In this document: one piece after another, positions 52,480-64,000 of the stretch
How the letters are laid out: the number at the start of each line of letters is the position of its first letter
How positions within the stretch are numbered: position 1 is the first letter of the stretch
Assembly: GCA_949752745.1 (NCBI GenBank)
Contig: OX457026.1
Coordinates: 36,374,723-36,438,722, forward strand
DNA length: 64,000 nucleotides
Reading direction: 5' to 3'
Origin: Protula sp. h YS-2021
Taxonomy: Eukaryota; Annelida; Polychaeta; Sabellida; Serpulidae
The notes under the pieces: generated by a model
What the model was told of the DNA's origin: nothing
The model's input: the letters and a program-made list of their open reading frames with translations, nothing else
The model's database searches: none
Translations under genes and position numbers: made by a program

Positions 52480-53900
52480 CATAAAAAATGAATATCTCAA
52501 ATGAAGAAGTGAAATGTGAATGGTGTCATGCAATGCTGCCAAACCTAGATGAATTTGAGAGACATTTATGTGAAAAACTGATCGCCTTTCGTAAAGAAAG
52601 AGGACTTATTACTTGCTGTGTTTGGTTCCATGTCTTCAGCGATGCTGAACAGTATGCAGATCATAATGTAATGATACTCATGCAACACAAATGCAAAACA
52701 CATGTATAAAAAGATAAGCTGATGAGTCAGATCAACGTCCTACAAAGAAACAAAAGAAGAAACAGACAAAAAAGAATACAATGCAAGAGGGTACAGGGAA
52801 AAAGAATAAGCTTTGGTGGACATACACATCAAGAAGTGTTTGAACCTGGAAATGAATCCGACTTGCTTCTGAAAACCCTACAGCAAGAAAATCGCATCAC
52901 ACGACATTAGACAATGGAATTAAATGATGCATTGTCGTTTTAGTTCGAGTCAAGAAAATAACAACAAATGAAGAGGGAGTGTTGGTGGAACGTGAGGATA
53001 GCACTCATCTAAAAATTTAGAGCATTCAAAGAAATAGATATTGATAAAGATTTTCCAAATATATTCAAGGATTTGTTCAGCAATTTGATGAACAGGATCT
53101 GGATCAGTGTTGCATAAGATTCTCCAGATTGAAGTTCATACAGCTACATTAGAACCCTTGCAAGCTTCTAGCTACATTGAGTTGCCAAAGAAGATAAAGA
53201 ATACTAAGGGTGTTATCAACATGAAGAACAGAGACAAGCGCTTTCTATGCTCTTTATTGGCTCTTCTACATCCGATTCATGATCATGTAAGTTCAGTATA
53301 CAAGTATCAACCGTTTAAACATGAGCCGAATGTGGAAGATATAACATTTCCAACATCAATTTATCCAATTCCTATAGATGAACAACATTGCCATCAATGT
53401 TTCTGTTTGTGAAAATCAAGTTGTGGTAACCATCTACATGAGTCGTCTGCAACATGATAGCGACACTGAAATAAACTTACTGCTTATCAGAAGAGACATT
53501 ATTGTCTGATTAAGAACTTTAGTCGACTCATGAAGTGTCGTACAAACATGATGGCAAAACGTTTTACTGTTTCAATTAGCTGCATGAATTTATGCGGCAA
53601 GATCTTTTGGACAAACATCGTGAAGTTTGTGGGAAGCATGGAGAACAGCGATTGTCATTTCCAGAGAATACAATCATTTTATTCAAGAGAATTACAAAAC
53701 AATAAAAGGCACCCTTTGTTATTCATTGAAAGAATGTCAAATGCTGAAGAAGCAAGTGACGTCAGTGGATCATGTGCTTCAGCAGATTGATGCGTATAAA
53801 AGCTGTGAGATTGAGCAAAAAATAATCATTTGTCATTATGAACTCACACGTGCAACTATCTCTGAATCACTTGGGTGAACTGACGATCTGTTATTGTGAA
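52480..53900 (+). mobile_element. Polinton/Maverick-like type-B DNA polymerase relic (N-terminal part)
   Basis: Plus-strand pieces in several frames. A CxxC zinc-finger-like start (about 52,512-52,600) is followed by a Lys/Arg-rich stretch and then IELPKKIKNTKGVINMKNRD at about 53,180-53,250 and LLALLHPIHDHV soon after. Further pieces (about 53,480-53,700) look like the zinc-ribbon region that follows in such polymerases. This N-terminal layout is familiar from Polinton-type protein-primed polymerases in invertebrate genomes (remembered similarity). The catalytic exonuclease and polymerase motifs, integrase and capsid genes were not found. Frame breaks show that it is dead. Confidence 0.55.
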
Positions 53901-54540
53901 ACGTCCATTCTCCTTTCTCCTGAAGATCGAGCCGTGGTGAAAGATTATCTTGAATATTTACCAATACAAAGATTTTATCTGTAGGTGTCAGAAGATCTTA
54001 GCGTGAAAGTTATTGAAAGTGATGGTAAACGCTCTATACAGTTTCAACAGTGTGATGAGCTTACGATTTCATCACGCTCAGTGCAGAACAATTGAGTCAA
54101 GTGTATGATGCTTGGCAAGAACTTGAAACTTAGCTTGAACCAAATGGACATGTACAGTTGATTCGTGGTTCAAAAAGTATTGACACGCGGATTATGATAA
54201 AGACTATGAAAGACTTAAATGAATTGACACTATCAAGCTATGTCAGCGTGAAAGTGATTGGGCTGGATCAATGTTATATCAGTTACCATAGCATATACAA
54301 ACGGGGCATAACATTTACGACACCCACATCAATTCAAGTTGTTGTGAGTGGGCCAATAGGTTACATACACTAACATAATACGTATTTGAAATATTTTTGT
54401 TCTCAATAAGAATTATAGATATGCTAAATTGTTGTTCTCAAAAACTGTAAATATTTGCGACTTATTATGTTAGGCACAAATAAAACACATATGATGCTTT
54501 TCAACTTTAAAAAAAAAATTCTCAAACAACACTTCACTAC
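53901..54540. other. Unassigned sequence after the polymerase relic
   Basis: A 71-codon plus-strand frame (54,158-54,373) has no recognised domain and may be a further scrap of the same element. The remainder is AT-rich. Confidence 0.35.
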
Positions 54541-54551
54541 AATGCATAAAC

Positions 54552-56040
54552 TATATACTTAAAAACAAAAGTTCCAGGACACAGTTATAATGAGTTTCCG
54601 GTTTAATGACCAGGGGTATGAAGCAAAATTGTGTTGCATTTATGTTTTTTGAAAGGTCTCTAATTGTCCTATTAATTGGAGCTCACTCAACCGTATCGCA
54701 GAGAAAGTGTCAAACAGGGGTAGTCTGGCATATTATTTGTTATTGTGCTGGCATCACGCGACGTCTGAAATTTTTATCCACTTGGCATGAAATTAGAGTA
54801 ATGGGGAAAAGTTTTACTTGAAAGAAAAACGTTACAAAATTGATTACGCAACAATGCCGAAGCTAAAGGAAAATGAAAATTGGATTGCCATTGGTATGAT
54901 TAATACCGGAATGTCTATTAGACACACCGCGAGACGTTTAAACGTGTCTAGAAATACAATAAACGAACTGCGCAGACGATATCGTGAAACAGGAACAGTT
55001 CGAGATCGACCCAGGCCCGGAAGGCCACGAGTGACGACTCCAGCTCAGGATCGATGGATCCGGATCACGCATCTGCGCGATCGGTTTCTGGCTGCGGAAG
55101 CTACAGCAGCAATCACACCTGGCATTTATAATCATCGAATTTCAGCAAAAACTGTTTTGCGACGTCTAAGGGAGCGAAATATTAGAGCACACAGAGCATA
55201 CGTCGGACCAGTTTTAAACGCTATTCGCAGAAGGAACCGCCGACAATGGGCTCGGCAAAACTCTGGACATGCATGGCCGGCCGCAGAATGGCGACGCGTT
55301 GTGTCCAGCGATGAATCGCGTATACAGACGGCGAGGAGAGCGATTTGCGCAAAACTGCGAACGCCAGATCGATAGATTTGGAGGCGGAGCGGTAATGATA
55401 TGGGGAGCGATTCGATACGGCTGAAAATTACCTCTAGTCATCATTGATGGCAATCTGACCGCTGCCCGATACCACGAGTTGGTGCCAGAAACACACAACG
55501 TGTCTTACGTACAACAAAATCCGACATCGCTGTTTATGCATGACAATGCACGGCCGCATGCTGCTGCACAATGTCGGTATTACTTGAGAATAAACAATGT
55601 AAACACTCTGCCATGGCCTCCGTACTCGTCCAACATGAATTCGATCGAGCATTTATGGGATAAGCTCGATCGGAGAGTACGCATGCGCGATCCACCACCA
55701 CGGACACATGCAGAATTACGACAAGCTCTCATTGAGTAGTGGCATCGGATACCTCAGAGGACAGTTAATCGCCTAATTTTCTGGATGCCAAGGCGCTTAC
55801 AAGCCCTCACAAGGGCACGAGGTGGACACCCACGCTACTAAAACAGTCGTTTTCGGTGAGTCTGTTCGAATAATGATCAGGATCTTCCTTTGTATTAGAC
55901 CTAAAACTTCGATTTTGTGAACAGACAATATCCCTATCATAAGGTATCTCTTGTGTAAAATTTATAAAGTTATGTTATATACTTGTTGAGATATCGGTCT
56001 ATACATTTACTGTCCTTGAACTTTTATCTTTAAGTATATA
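54552..56040. mobile_element. Tc1/mariner element with both terminal inverted repeats
   Basis: Left end TATATACTTAAAAACAAAAG with GTTCCAGGAC, and right end GTCCTTGAAC with a CTTTTATCTTTAAGTATATA tail, pair over about 30 bp with few mismatches and lie beside TA. The element of about 1.49 kb encloses one transposase gene, so its full extent is preserved. Confidence 0.85.
54854..55841 (+). pseudogene. Tc1/mariner DD34E transposase, frame-shifted
   Basis: Cut-and-paste transposase. Helix-turn-helix DNA-binding region near the start (SIRHTARRLNVSRNTINELR) followed by an arginine-rich GRPR-type hook. Catalytic residues are present: D in SSDES (about 55,306), D in HDNARPH (about 55,543) and E in SIEHLWD (about 55,648), with 34 residues between the last two, the Tc1 signature. 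The frame breaks near 55,325 and is regained before 55,479, so no full-length product can be made from this copy. An upstream ATG at 54,818 is in frame; 54,854 is the start preferred by family length. Confidence 0.85.
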
Positions 56041-56049
56041 TGGTATATG

Positions 56050-56200
56050 GTTTACTGGTGAGTCAACACGTCGCGAGATCCTCCTTAAGAATGAAAAAAG
56101 GTTTGCGAGTGAGTTAACACCTCACCAAGAACCCTCAATTTGAATGAAAAGGGATTTACGGGTGAATTAACACCACGGTAGTGATCCAAGTGAGCTCAGT
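56050..56200. repeat. Short tandem repeat (about 54 bp, three units)
   Basis: Three units of GGTGAGTNAACACCTCNC...GAATGAAAAGG type lie directly outside the right end of the Tc1 element. Confidence 0.5.
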
Positions 56201-56539
56201 CATGCATTAGAATGATATGCCATTACAAGTAAAACTTAACTACAAATTTTAAAAAAACTTAAGCATAAATTTAAACATCAAACAAGTTTAATAGAACAAT
56301 GGTTTATAATGTCTATAGACAAAGTCTTTGGCTACACAATCTCCATCACTTCTTTTTAATATATCTACAATGTCAAACATGCTATAATCTGGAGCTCTAT
56401 GCAATAATAATGCACACAATAAAAACTACAAGTATTAGAAAGAAGCTCTTGCAGTGGCATTGAATTATACATATACTTGTTATTTTAAGACTTTTCTAAA
56501 CGATTATATATAGGTGCAAGTCGATAAGAGTCGAAATAT

Positions 56540-57476
56540 TCCACAACTTTGTGAAAGTATACGGCAACCAAATGTCCCCAGGTTCATATTATAGAATGGA
56601 AAACATTATAGAATCGTTCAATTTAACAGATATATGGCGTTACTACAACCCAAATAAAAAACAGTATACATGGTCTCAAAAGTCACCGAGAGTCCTCTGT
56701 CGACTCGATTACTTTTTGGTCACACAGGGTATCGTGAAAGCCACAAAGGAAACGAACATTTCATACTGTTCATTTACAGTTTTCTTCAAGAAGCAACTTA
56801 CGTACAAACCGTTGAAAGGTTTATAACCGATAAATGGGACGAGTTATCATATATCCGAGATATGAGTCAGATACGATTTCCTAAAACTGGAAATAATGCA
56901 GTATAGTTTAATTTACGGCAAAAAAGGGCCAGAGAAAGACGGGAAGAGGAGCAATCGCTCAAATCAAAAATAGAAATTTTGGACAAAAAAGTGATTGATG
57001 ACGAAATTAGTAAGGGCGAACTCATCGAATACGAACTTTGCAAGCAGCAGTTAGACACTCTAATCGAACATAAAACCAAAGGAGAATACATCCGATCTAG
57101 ACTTGAATTTATAGAAAAAAATGAAAAAAATACATCGTATTTTTTTAATATGGCAAAACAAATATACGACAAAAAACAATCACCAAGTTAAAAAACAATC
57201 GATGGATCCATTACCATGTCAAGCAAAGAAATTAGTCTCATATTAAAGACTTCTATAGCAAACTATATAGCTCACAGGGCCTCAAGTCCGCAGACCCATC
57301 ATTTTTTGAACAATTTAAACAAATGCCCAAGCTTAGTGTTTTTGAACAACAAAGCATTGAAGACAAGATAAAAATAGATGAACTTTATAGTGCCCTAAAA
57401 GCCATGAAACCAAACAAAAGCCCCGGCGTCGATGGCCTGTCTTTTGAATTTTATAAATTTTGGAATGCAAAGTGAG
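56540..57476 (+). mobile_element. LINE relic: endonuclease C-terminus to start of reverse transcriptase
   Basis: The first fragment (56,551-56,760) reads like the C-terminal end of an apurinic-type endonuclease (SFNLTDIWR, YTWSQKSPRVLCRLDYFLV). The second (56,920-57,190) is a helical linker. The third ends with MKPNKSPGVDGLSFEFYKFW at about 57,403-57,470, the conserved entry to LINE reverse transcriptase. Similarity then stops abruptly, so the copy is truncated on the 3' side. Several frameshifts. Confidence 0.75.
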
Positions 57477-58049
57477 GGGAGATTGCCCTTGCAGCGATGC
57501 CGAAGACCTATCACTCTTGGAGTGTCTGCGACCCCTGTTCCGTACCCTTGCAAACTCCTGTTGCTGGAGAATAAATGCAAACATAGATTCGCCCAAATGC
57601 GCACGCTGATCATAACGGCTTTCCAGTGTACATGATTTAATGCCCCAGAGGCGAATACAGGCGGGACAACGCGAGTGTGGTTCGCCAGCACGCTTGATGT
57701 GAGCACACGATTCGGCATCAGCAGCAACTCTATAAGCAAAGAACGGCAACATACAACAAGTGTTGCAAGAAAAATGTACAAAAACAGAATACATTAATGA
57801 TCAAAGAGAACCAAGCAATCTTATAATCATTCAACTGTTACGTTTTCCGTTCTTTTTTTGAAAAACTCCCAGAGCCAGTTTGTAAACCGAGGTAGTGTTT
57901 GCACAACGGAACACTGCACACAGACCATCAAAAAAGGGAGCACAGAGCATTACAAACAACACGGCAAGCAGACGGCACTCCAGAAGTCGTTGGCAATCCG
58001 ACGCACCACGTCCTGGAGTGGGAAGCAAACCAACCAGTGAGTACCACGA

Positions 58050-58415
58050 AAGCAGGCATTTCGAATGGAAGATATTCCGATACGGAGGCATTCTAGACCC
58101 GTGTTCCGCCGAACCGGACATATTCCGAGTCGATGGCATTCCGAGTGGGAACCATTCCGAGGCGGTGGTACTCCAAGTTGGAAGCACTCCGAGTTGGTAG
58201 CACTCCGCTGCGGAAACATTCCGAGCCAGTTGAACTCCAAAACAGTGCATTTCGAGCCGGAACCATTCCGGGTCGGAACCATTCCGAGGCAGTGGCACTC
58301 CAAGTTCAACGCGGAAGCACTCCAAGTTGGTGGCACTCCGATGCGGAAACGTTCCGAGTCGGTGGCACTCCAATACGTGGCACTCCGAGTCGATGCCGTT
58401 CCGCCAACACGGTGT
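58050..58415. repeat. 16-bp GC-richer minisatellite
   Basis: About 22 units of CATTCCGAGTCGGTGG type. As 16 is not a multiple of three and the unit lacks stops, frames on both strands stay open for 120-180 codons. These are artefacts, not genes. Confidence 0.92.
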
Positions 58416-59290
58416 GTCGGTGGCACTCCACCCTGGGAGTACCTAACACGGAGTTACTACACGACAGGGAACACAGACCCACGCTAACTCCACACCAGAC
58501 TCCCGTAAGGAAATAACCGCGGAGCTGTTCTAACAGCCGGAGTTGTTCCAACAGACATGATGTCGGAATGTCGTACCTGATAAAGGTACGACGCCGCTGT
58601 AGTAAACACATGATCGATTCCACACCGAGACAAATGTGTCTAGCAAACGGATACACTACTCTTGAATGTGATAAACCCCTTTCTGAAGCAGAGAAAGCGT
58701 GTAAAACCACAGTAAGAGGAAAGTGTAAGCAACTCTCTTAAGAAAGTTGCCGCAGTCTCGAGGCAAAAGAAGACAAAACTTCCTGGAGCCAAGAAAAACT
58801 GCGCGTCCAGCTTTCCCACAATGCCCTGGTGCTGGCAGAAGGAAAGAAGAACGGTAGAAAGTGGAAACTTTCCTGTTTGCAGAGCCCACGCAATGCAAGC
58901 TGTTTGCTGAGAGTAAGGATAAACCTCGAAATGGACAACCCAGAAACCATCCCACTGTCTATTACGCATAACCCACACTACGTTCTGATGGCCTGGAAGC
59001 ATTTACCGAACGAAAGCCCATTTGACAAAGCCGGAACTCAACGTGTAGGAATCAACAAAGTCAGCAAACACAGAAAAACGTACACAAAGCAAGACCAGAC
59101 TTGCAGTATACGCAGTAAATATATCCAATTTCAATAATATCCACGACAATATGCATTACCTTGAGTTTGATCCGCCATTTTTCCAAAAATTCACTGGAGA
59201 AAAAACTCCTGTTGTTCGGATCGCGATAAGTTGGAAACGGCTTTATCACATGATAGGAACTGCAGCGTGTGCTGATTGGTTGACAGGCAT
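58416..59290. other. Unassigned sequence between minisatellite and Gypsy-like relic
   Basis: Overlapping open frames on both strands near 58,640-59,140 have no recognised domain. They may belong to the 5' part of the neighbouring retroelement. Confidence 0.3.
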
Positions 59291-61503
59291 CCCACCAACA
59301 GCCTTTTGATTTCAGCAAACTACAACAATGGCCAGAATGGAGAAGCCGTTCGCAGAGATTTCGCGTTACCTCCATGCAAACAGGGCGATATACAGTTCTT
59401 TCACATTTGCAAATAGTCGTGAAAGAAATGTTCATGACGCAGTGATGGCCAGTGTTTGGTGCTCATTTTGTGCCTCGAATGAAAAAATACATGAACGAGC
59501 CAAGTTTCACGCAAGAAAGTAACAGCCAGGAGAAAATGTCGAAACTTACTTCTTTGAGATGTACGAGCTGGCTGAAACGTGTGAGTACGAGGCGAGGGAA
59601 AAGCAAGACCAAATTCGTAATGCTCAGAATGACTACAGTTCAAATAGATTTACAAAACGTCAGAAATGGTAAAATCTCAGATGGCAAGCCAACAAGCTAC
59701 TTCAAACCTTGACGCTGTGAAGGCAAAGAGATAGTTTCAAGATGCCAGGCCTAAACAGTTTTCGGGACGAGGTGGCAAGCAAAACTCTCGAAACTCACAA
59801 TTGTCGCGAAGTGGACCTCAATGTGGGAACTGTACTGTTTGTATTTACATGCAGGCAAACCGTGCCCAGCAAGAGGCAAAAAGTGTCAGTTTTGCGGTAA
59901 ATTAAACCACTTTGAACGAGCATGCCGCAGGGAAAGAAGCATGCATGAAGTAGCAAAAGACTATGGGGAATGTAATTATACAAGTGACGTTTAGCATCCA
60001 ACATTTATCCTTGGAGCTGTGAATTGCCCAGACATTCAATCATGGCAAGTGACGTTGACTTTAAAGTACTTACCTGTCAAGTTAAAGCTTGACACATGAA
60101 CAGATGTCACTCGTATTTCCGAATCTGTGTTCAACATGATAAAGCCAAGGCCAGAACTGCAGCCCTGTTTTTTTTTGTTTGTTTTTTTTTTTTGCTTCGT
60201 TCGCGTCTGTCAGGTCCTGTTAGTGGCATAGGACGATATGAAACCAAGGTTATGCAAAAGGCAAGCACTACCAGTATAAGTTTTCTGTGTATGTGATAGC
60301 CTTATATTTGCAAGCAAGTCTTCTCAGCCGAAGTATTGCTGCAGCCATTTTCTGGTTGAGTTCGTGGAGCACATCAGTGATGATGTCTTTGGAAAGTTCA
60401 GGTTGATGAGGAAATGCGAACCGGTCAAGATCCAATTGAAGGACGGTGCTGTGCCGTACAGCGTCACTTCATCACGTCGTGTTCCAGAACCCCTCCAAAG
60501 CCCGTGAAGGAAGAATTTGATGATATGACGCTCAATGGCATTATTTCCTGGATTACAGAGCCAACCCTGTGGTGTGCACCCATGGTACCGGTGGAGAAAA
60601 AGTGCGGAAAAGTTAGAATCTTCGTTGATCTGAATAAGCTTAACAATTCAGCCAAAAGAGACTGATTTATGACGCCAACCATTGAAGAGTTTGCCACAAA
60701 GGTGTCCAGTGCAAAGGTATTTTCCACTTTAGACTGCTCGCAGTCTTTTTGGCATATGTCCCCATATGAAGATAATAATCGCTTCACATATTTCATCGCA
60801 CTGTTTGGCACATTCGTGTTTAATCGTTTGCCGTATGGATTGAACTCTAGTACGGAAATAGCAAACGTACGTTAAAAGACTTTCTGAAGGACATTGATGG
60901 CGCATTTGTTGATGCTGATGATAAGTTGGTCTATGCTTCTGATGTTCCAAAACATGACGCAATTTTGCAGAAGTTAGTGAACAACACGCTAGAGTCCGGC
61001 CTGAAGCTGAACAACTCCAAGTGCCGATTTAGGTTGGGCAAAGTGACGTACCACGAACAAGTGTTCCCAAAGGATGGAACGTCTCCAGATCCTAAGAAGT
61101 TAAAGCAATCTGTGACATGAAGGAGCCTTCAAATGTCACAGAACTTCGGCGATTTATCTTAATGGTGAATTATTTGGCGATGACAACATCTTTACGTGGG
61201 ATAAGTCACAGAAGAAATCGTTTGAGGGGGTCAAAAAGGTACTTTAGTCCGATACAGTGCGTACATACTATGACATGACAAAGCCAATTTTCGTCACAGC
61301 TGATGTCAGTTAGTATGGTTTAGGTGCGTGTTGTTACAGACGATGGATCTTCAGATGCAGCCCCATAGCCTATGCTTCACCGTTAATTACAACGACGGAA
61401 AAACGTTGGGCTCAAATAGACAAAGAATGTCTAGCTTTGGTGTGGGCTTGGTAGTTTGGTCACAACCTAGTGCAATTGCCAGAGTTTAGATTGAACCAAT
61501 GTA

Positions 61504-61505
<2 letters not shown>
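59290..61505 (+). mobile_element. Ty3/Gypsy-like LTR retrotransposon relic (gag to RNase H)
   Basis: Gag-type segment at about 59,520-59,640, then a nucleocapsid zinc knuckle CQFCGKLNHFERAC (CX2CX4HX4C, about 59,890-59,935). Reverse-transcriptase pieces follow at 60,500-61,100: MVPVEKKCGKVRIFVDLNKL, STLDCSQSFWHM, FNRLPYGLNSS and LNNSKCRFRLGKV. An RNase H-like stretch with KRWAQIDKECLALVWA lies at about 61,390-61,450. The protease was not recognised. Many stops and frameshifts, and the right side is interrupted by a TA microsatellite, so no LTR pair was seen. It cannot encode working proteins. Confidence 0.8.
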
Positions 61506-61507
<2 letters not shown>

Positions 61508-61580
<73 letters not shown>

Positions 61581-61704
61581 GTATGTATGTATGTATGTTA
61601 TATGCGTGAGGTGGCTACGTGGAAACACTAATTGAAACTAAACAGACGCCAAGTTGCCGCCATGCCTTTATTTACAACCGGAAGTCACTGGCTACGCATA
61701 TACG

Positions 61705-61782
<78 letters not shown>
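61508..61782. repeat. Two (TA)n microsatellites flanking 135 bp
   Basis: TA arrays at 61,508-61,574 and 61,711-61,782. The spacer contains a GTATGTATG stretch and ACAACCGGAAGTCACTGGC and might be a small insertion into one TA array, but clear inverted ends were not found. Confidence 0.85.
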
Positions 61783-61784
<2 letters not shown>

Positions 61785-62253
61785 CAGAAACCAATTTATT
61801 TGCAACGATGATAGGGAATATTAACGTTTTAAAAGGAAGGTAGAAATAAAACTCTGTCGTAATTCTCTAATATTCTAAAGCAGGGAAAATGATAGCATAA
61901 CTCACTGAATAAAGTAAAATTGAAACAATATGAATGATTCTCTAATATATTGAGCTTTAGAATTTTAAATTAATCTCAGCATCGAAGATTTCCGCAGGAA
62001 AGGAGAAAAGAGCCAAAAACTACCATTGATAAGTCTGTATAGGGTTCATTGTTCTTACAAGTAAATTAATTGTTTTAATAACATGGCAAAACGTAGTTAT
62101 AGCAATTCCCTGATGATCTAGTTTTAGATCGTTATTTACTTACTGAGTAATTTTTTACTCAATATACATGAAAAGATTTTAAGCATAAAAGCTTATACGT
62201 AAATAAATATGCTTTAATTAATATCCTTTAGGGCTTTAGAGCGTAAAACAAAT
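61783..62253. other. AT-rich spacer, no gene recognised
   Basis: No repeat, RNA or coding signal recognised between the TA array and the MITE. Confidence 0.4.
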
Positions 62254-62500
62254 GAAGGGGTCCATGCATAAACTTGATAACTGCAGTTTTCAGCAGTGGA
62301 GAAAAACGACTTTAAAATTTGAAATTTTAGTTATAAACATAGGTTTTTCCCATTGCATTTTTCTCAAAAACGTCCACTTCTAATCGGTTTTGAGGTGTAA
62401 CACTTACATATGTGATAGAACAGAGGCCAAGAAATACCGTGGTGGTAATACTGCATTTTCCTGATAAGTGGAGTTATCAAGTTTATGCATGGACCCCTTC
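62254..62500. mobile_element. 247-bp MITE with perfect 29-bp terminal inverted repeats
   Basis: GAAGGGGTCCATGCATAAAC plus TTGATAACT (62,254-62,282) is exactly the reverse complement of 62,472-62,500. AAAT flanks both sides as a possible target duplication. No coding capacity; perfect ends suggest recent insertion. Confidence 0.85.
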
Positions 62501-64000
62501 AAATGTCTTAAGGCGAATATTTAGTCACGTCGGCGAATAATTTGCTCCATCACTTTCATCACCACATATCCGGTTTAGTGCTTTGACAGAGAGACAGGTG
62601 GTTGTTTTGTAGTGCAACCTCAAAATGATAAAATATAAACAATCGCAAATGACTGCATGCCACAAATGTGTGAAAATTGAGTATCCTGTGTATTTCAAAT
62701 AATGAACAAATCTGTGCGATCGATTAAATTATAGAAGAGAGAATCGAAAAGGACAACTTTCAGAAAATCGTTTGTTTTGGTCTTGAAAGTTTTGGAAGTG
62801 CATGGTTTTTGCGCAGTACAAGTTATTGCAACTGCAGAAATGGCAGAAAGTATTGCCGAAGGAGAAACGATGCCTCAGAGAGGCAAAGTTAAACAAGGTA
62901 GGAGAACGTATGTGTAAATTGCAGTCTTCAGTGAGTGATCCCAGCCATCACTTCCTCCTTACAAGTACCACCGATGCAGCTCCGACTTGTATAACATCGT
63001 ATTCCTCTCTGTCAGAGCTACGAAGCCTTACATTGTTCCGCTAATAGGGGTCAACTTCATATCTTCAGAGGCACTAACTGGTCCCTGTTATTCAAACATT
63101 TGCTGTGAGTTATGCACAAAACATCTTTTTTTTTGCAAAACAGGCACAATTTTTAATGGGATAAATATCTTTTATTTATTCGTTAACGTGTAGAAAAGTG
63201 AGCTTCCCCAATGCTTTTTGAAATATCGGTTCAAAAGTTTTTAGTGGATAATTACAAAATTTATTGCCACTATTGACGTAATAAACTATGCTGCCTGTAT
63301 GAAAACAAATAACAGTTATCAATTATTGCGAGAGATTTGTGCATATTTCTGTATTCTTTTTTTAAAGAAACTGTTAAACAGAAGTTGTGTGTCATTACTT
63401 TTGTACTTTGATGACCTTTAGCAAATCCCAATAACAACATGCATATCTTGTGTAGCGAGGAACTGGATGCGGTACGTAGAAATACTGGAGCATGTCGCTT
63501 CATGGAGGTATCTTATTATCAGTTATGACAATCTTCTGCAGCTAATATGCCGATTTGTGTTTAACCAGTTACATTGTACTGTTCAATTTGAATGTTCTTT
63601 GCCCGGTACAAGGGGAGAAACATAAATAGTACATCGAAATTAGCAAAACGAAAATGTTTTGTTTTAATATAAAACAGCGTTTATGCTGGTTATTCCAGGG
63701 TTATTTACAAAGTAGAAGCCACTCACTTCACCGTGATCGTCATAATGTTTTGATACAAAGCCCAGACCGAAGAATAAGATGGATGGTGGAATGGAGAATT
63801 TGATGTATATAGGCTGAAACCTACTTAACTCATTTTAAAATTAGATAACTTTAGAACCACAAAAAAATTGTATCTCGTAACATTGTAACATAGAATTGAA
63901 AGCATCATTTGTTCTTCAAGAGAAAAGCTGCAAAACTAACCGGATTGATCAGCTGTTTTTTTTTTGTTTTTTTTTTTTTAACGTCGCCGTCTTCGACATC
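62501..64000. other. Right edge, no gene recognised
   Basis: A possible plus-strand exon at about 62,849-62,898 sits between a CTGCAG acceptor-like and an AAG|GTAGGA donor-like site but has no recognised product. Otherwise AT-rich with T-runs near the end. Confidence 0.3.

Noticed and set aside
57831..58516. Four overlapping open frames of 120-180 codons on both strands
   Set aside because: They are created by the stop-free 16-bp minisatellite; the residues simply cycle every 16 positions.
62802..63044. Plus-strand exon or short gene
   Set aside because: Splice-like sites surround about 50 bases of open frame, but no product or partner exon could be recognised.

Overview
The window is animal genomic DNA. 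It is visibly AT-rich and intron-rich, with no operons, and is dominated by repeats, mobile-element relics and microsatellites. Degraded Polinton-like, DIRS-like, Tc1/mariner, Tigger-like, LINE and Gypsy-like pieces beside a very large gene with introns suggest a marine invertebrate, possibly a mollusc or other lophotrochozoan. That placement is an inference; nothing in the window fixes the species.

Two protein-coding genes can be rebuilt exon by exon from conserved protein sequence, GT-AG boundaries and matching intron phases, both on the minus strand. (1) 4,674-9,123: an HSDL2-type peroxisomal short-chain dehydrogenase with a C-terminal SCP2 domain and an AKL targeting tail. Seven of its eight or so coding exons are certain; the first is unresolved. 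(2) 21,372-48,656: a 17-exon gene for a secreted protein of about 2,190 residues. It has a signal peptide, one discoidin (F5/8 type C) domain, four large parallel beta-helix modules each carrying an N-[YW]-W-G motif, and two EGF-like units, ending on the last cysteine with no membrane segment. The modules resemble the repeated ectodomain of the arthropod junction protein Bark beetle/Anakonda, but the overall architecture differs. Each module is one giant exon flanked by small phase-1 connector exons, which implies exon duplication.

Layout: 1-4,260 dispersed and tandem repeats, including a CRE-bearing family; 4,268-4,335 a tRNA-like relic; 4,475-9,123 HSDL2; 9,124-17,330 intergenic repeats, a 204-bp duplication, a MITE and a 1.6-kb cryptic satellite; 17,330-19,000 a DIRS-like relic; 21,372-48,656 the beta-helix gene, whose introns hold foldback elements, minisatellites, microsatellites and MITEs; 51,100-52,130 a tandem array with nuclear-receptor-like half-sites; 52,480-61,505 a graveyard of autonomous elements (Polinton-like polymerase piece, Tc1/mariner with both terminal repeats, LINE, 16-bp minisatellite, Gypsy-like gag-pol); 61,500-64,000 TA microsatellites, a perfect-TIR MITE and unassigned sequence.

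The two genes have no visible functional link; one is a peroxisomal lipid enzyme and the other an extracellular adhesion or matrix-type protein. Most long open frames elsewhere are products of simple repeats and are not reported as genes.
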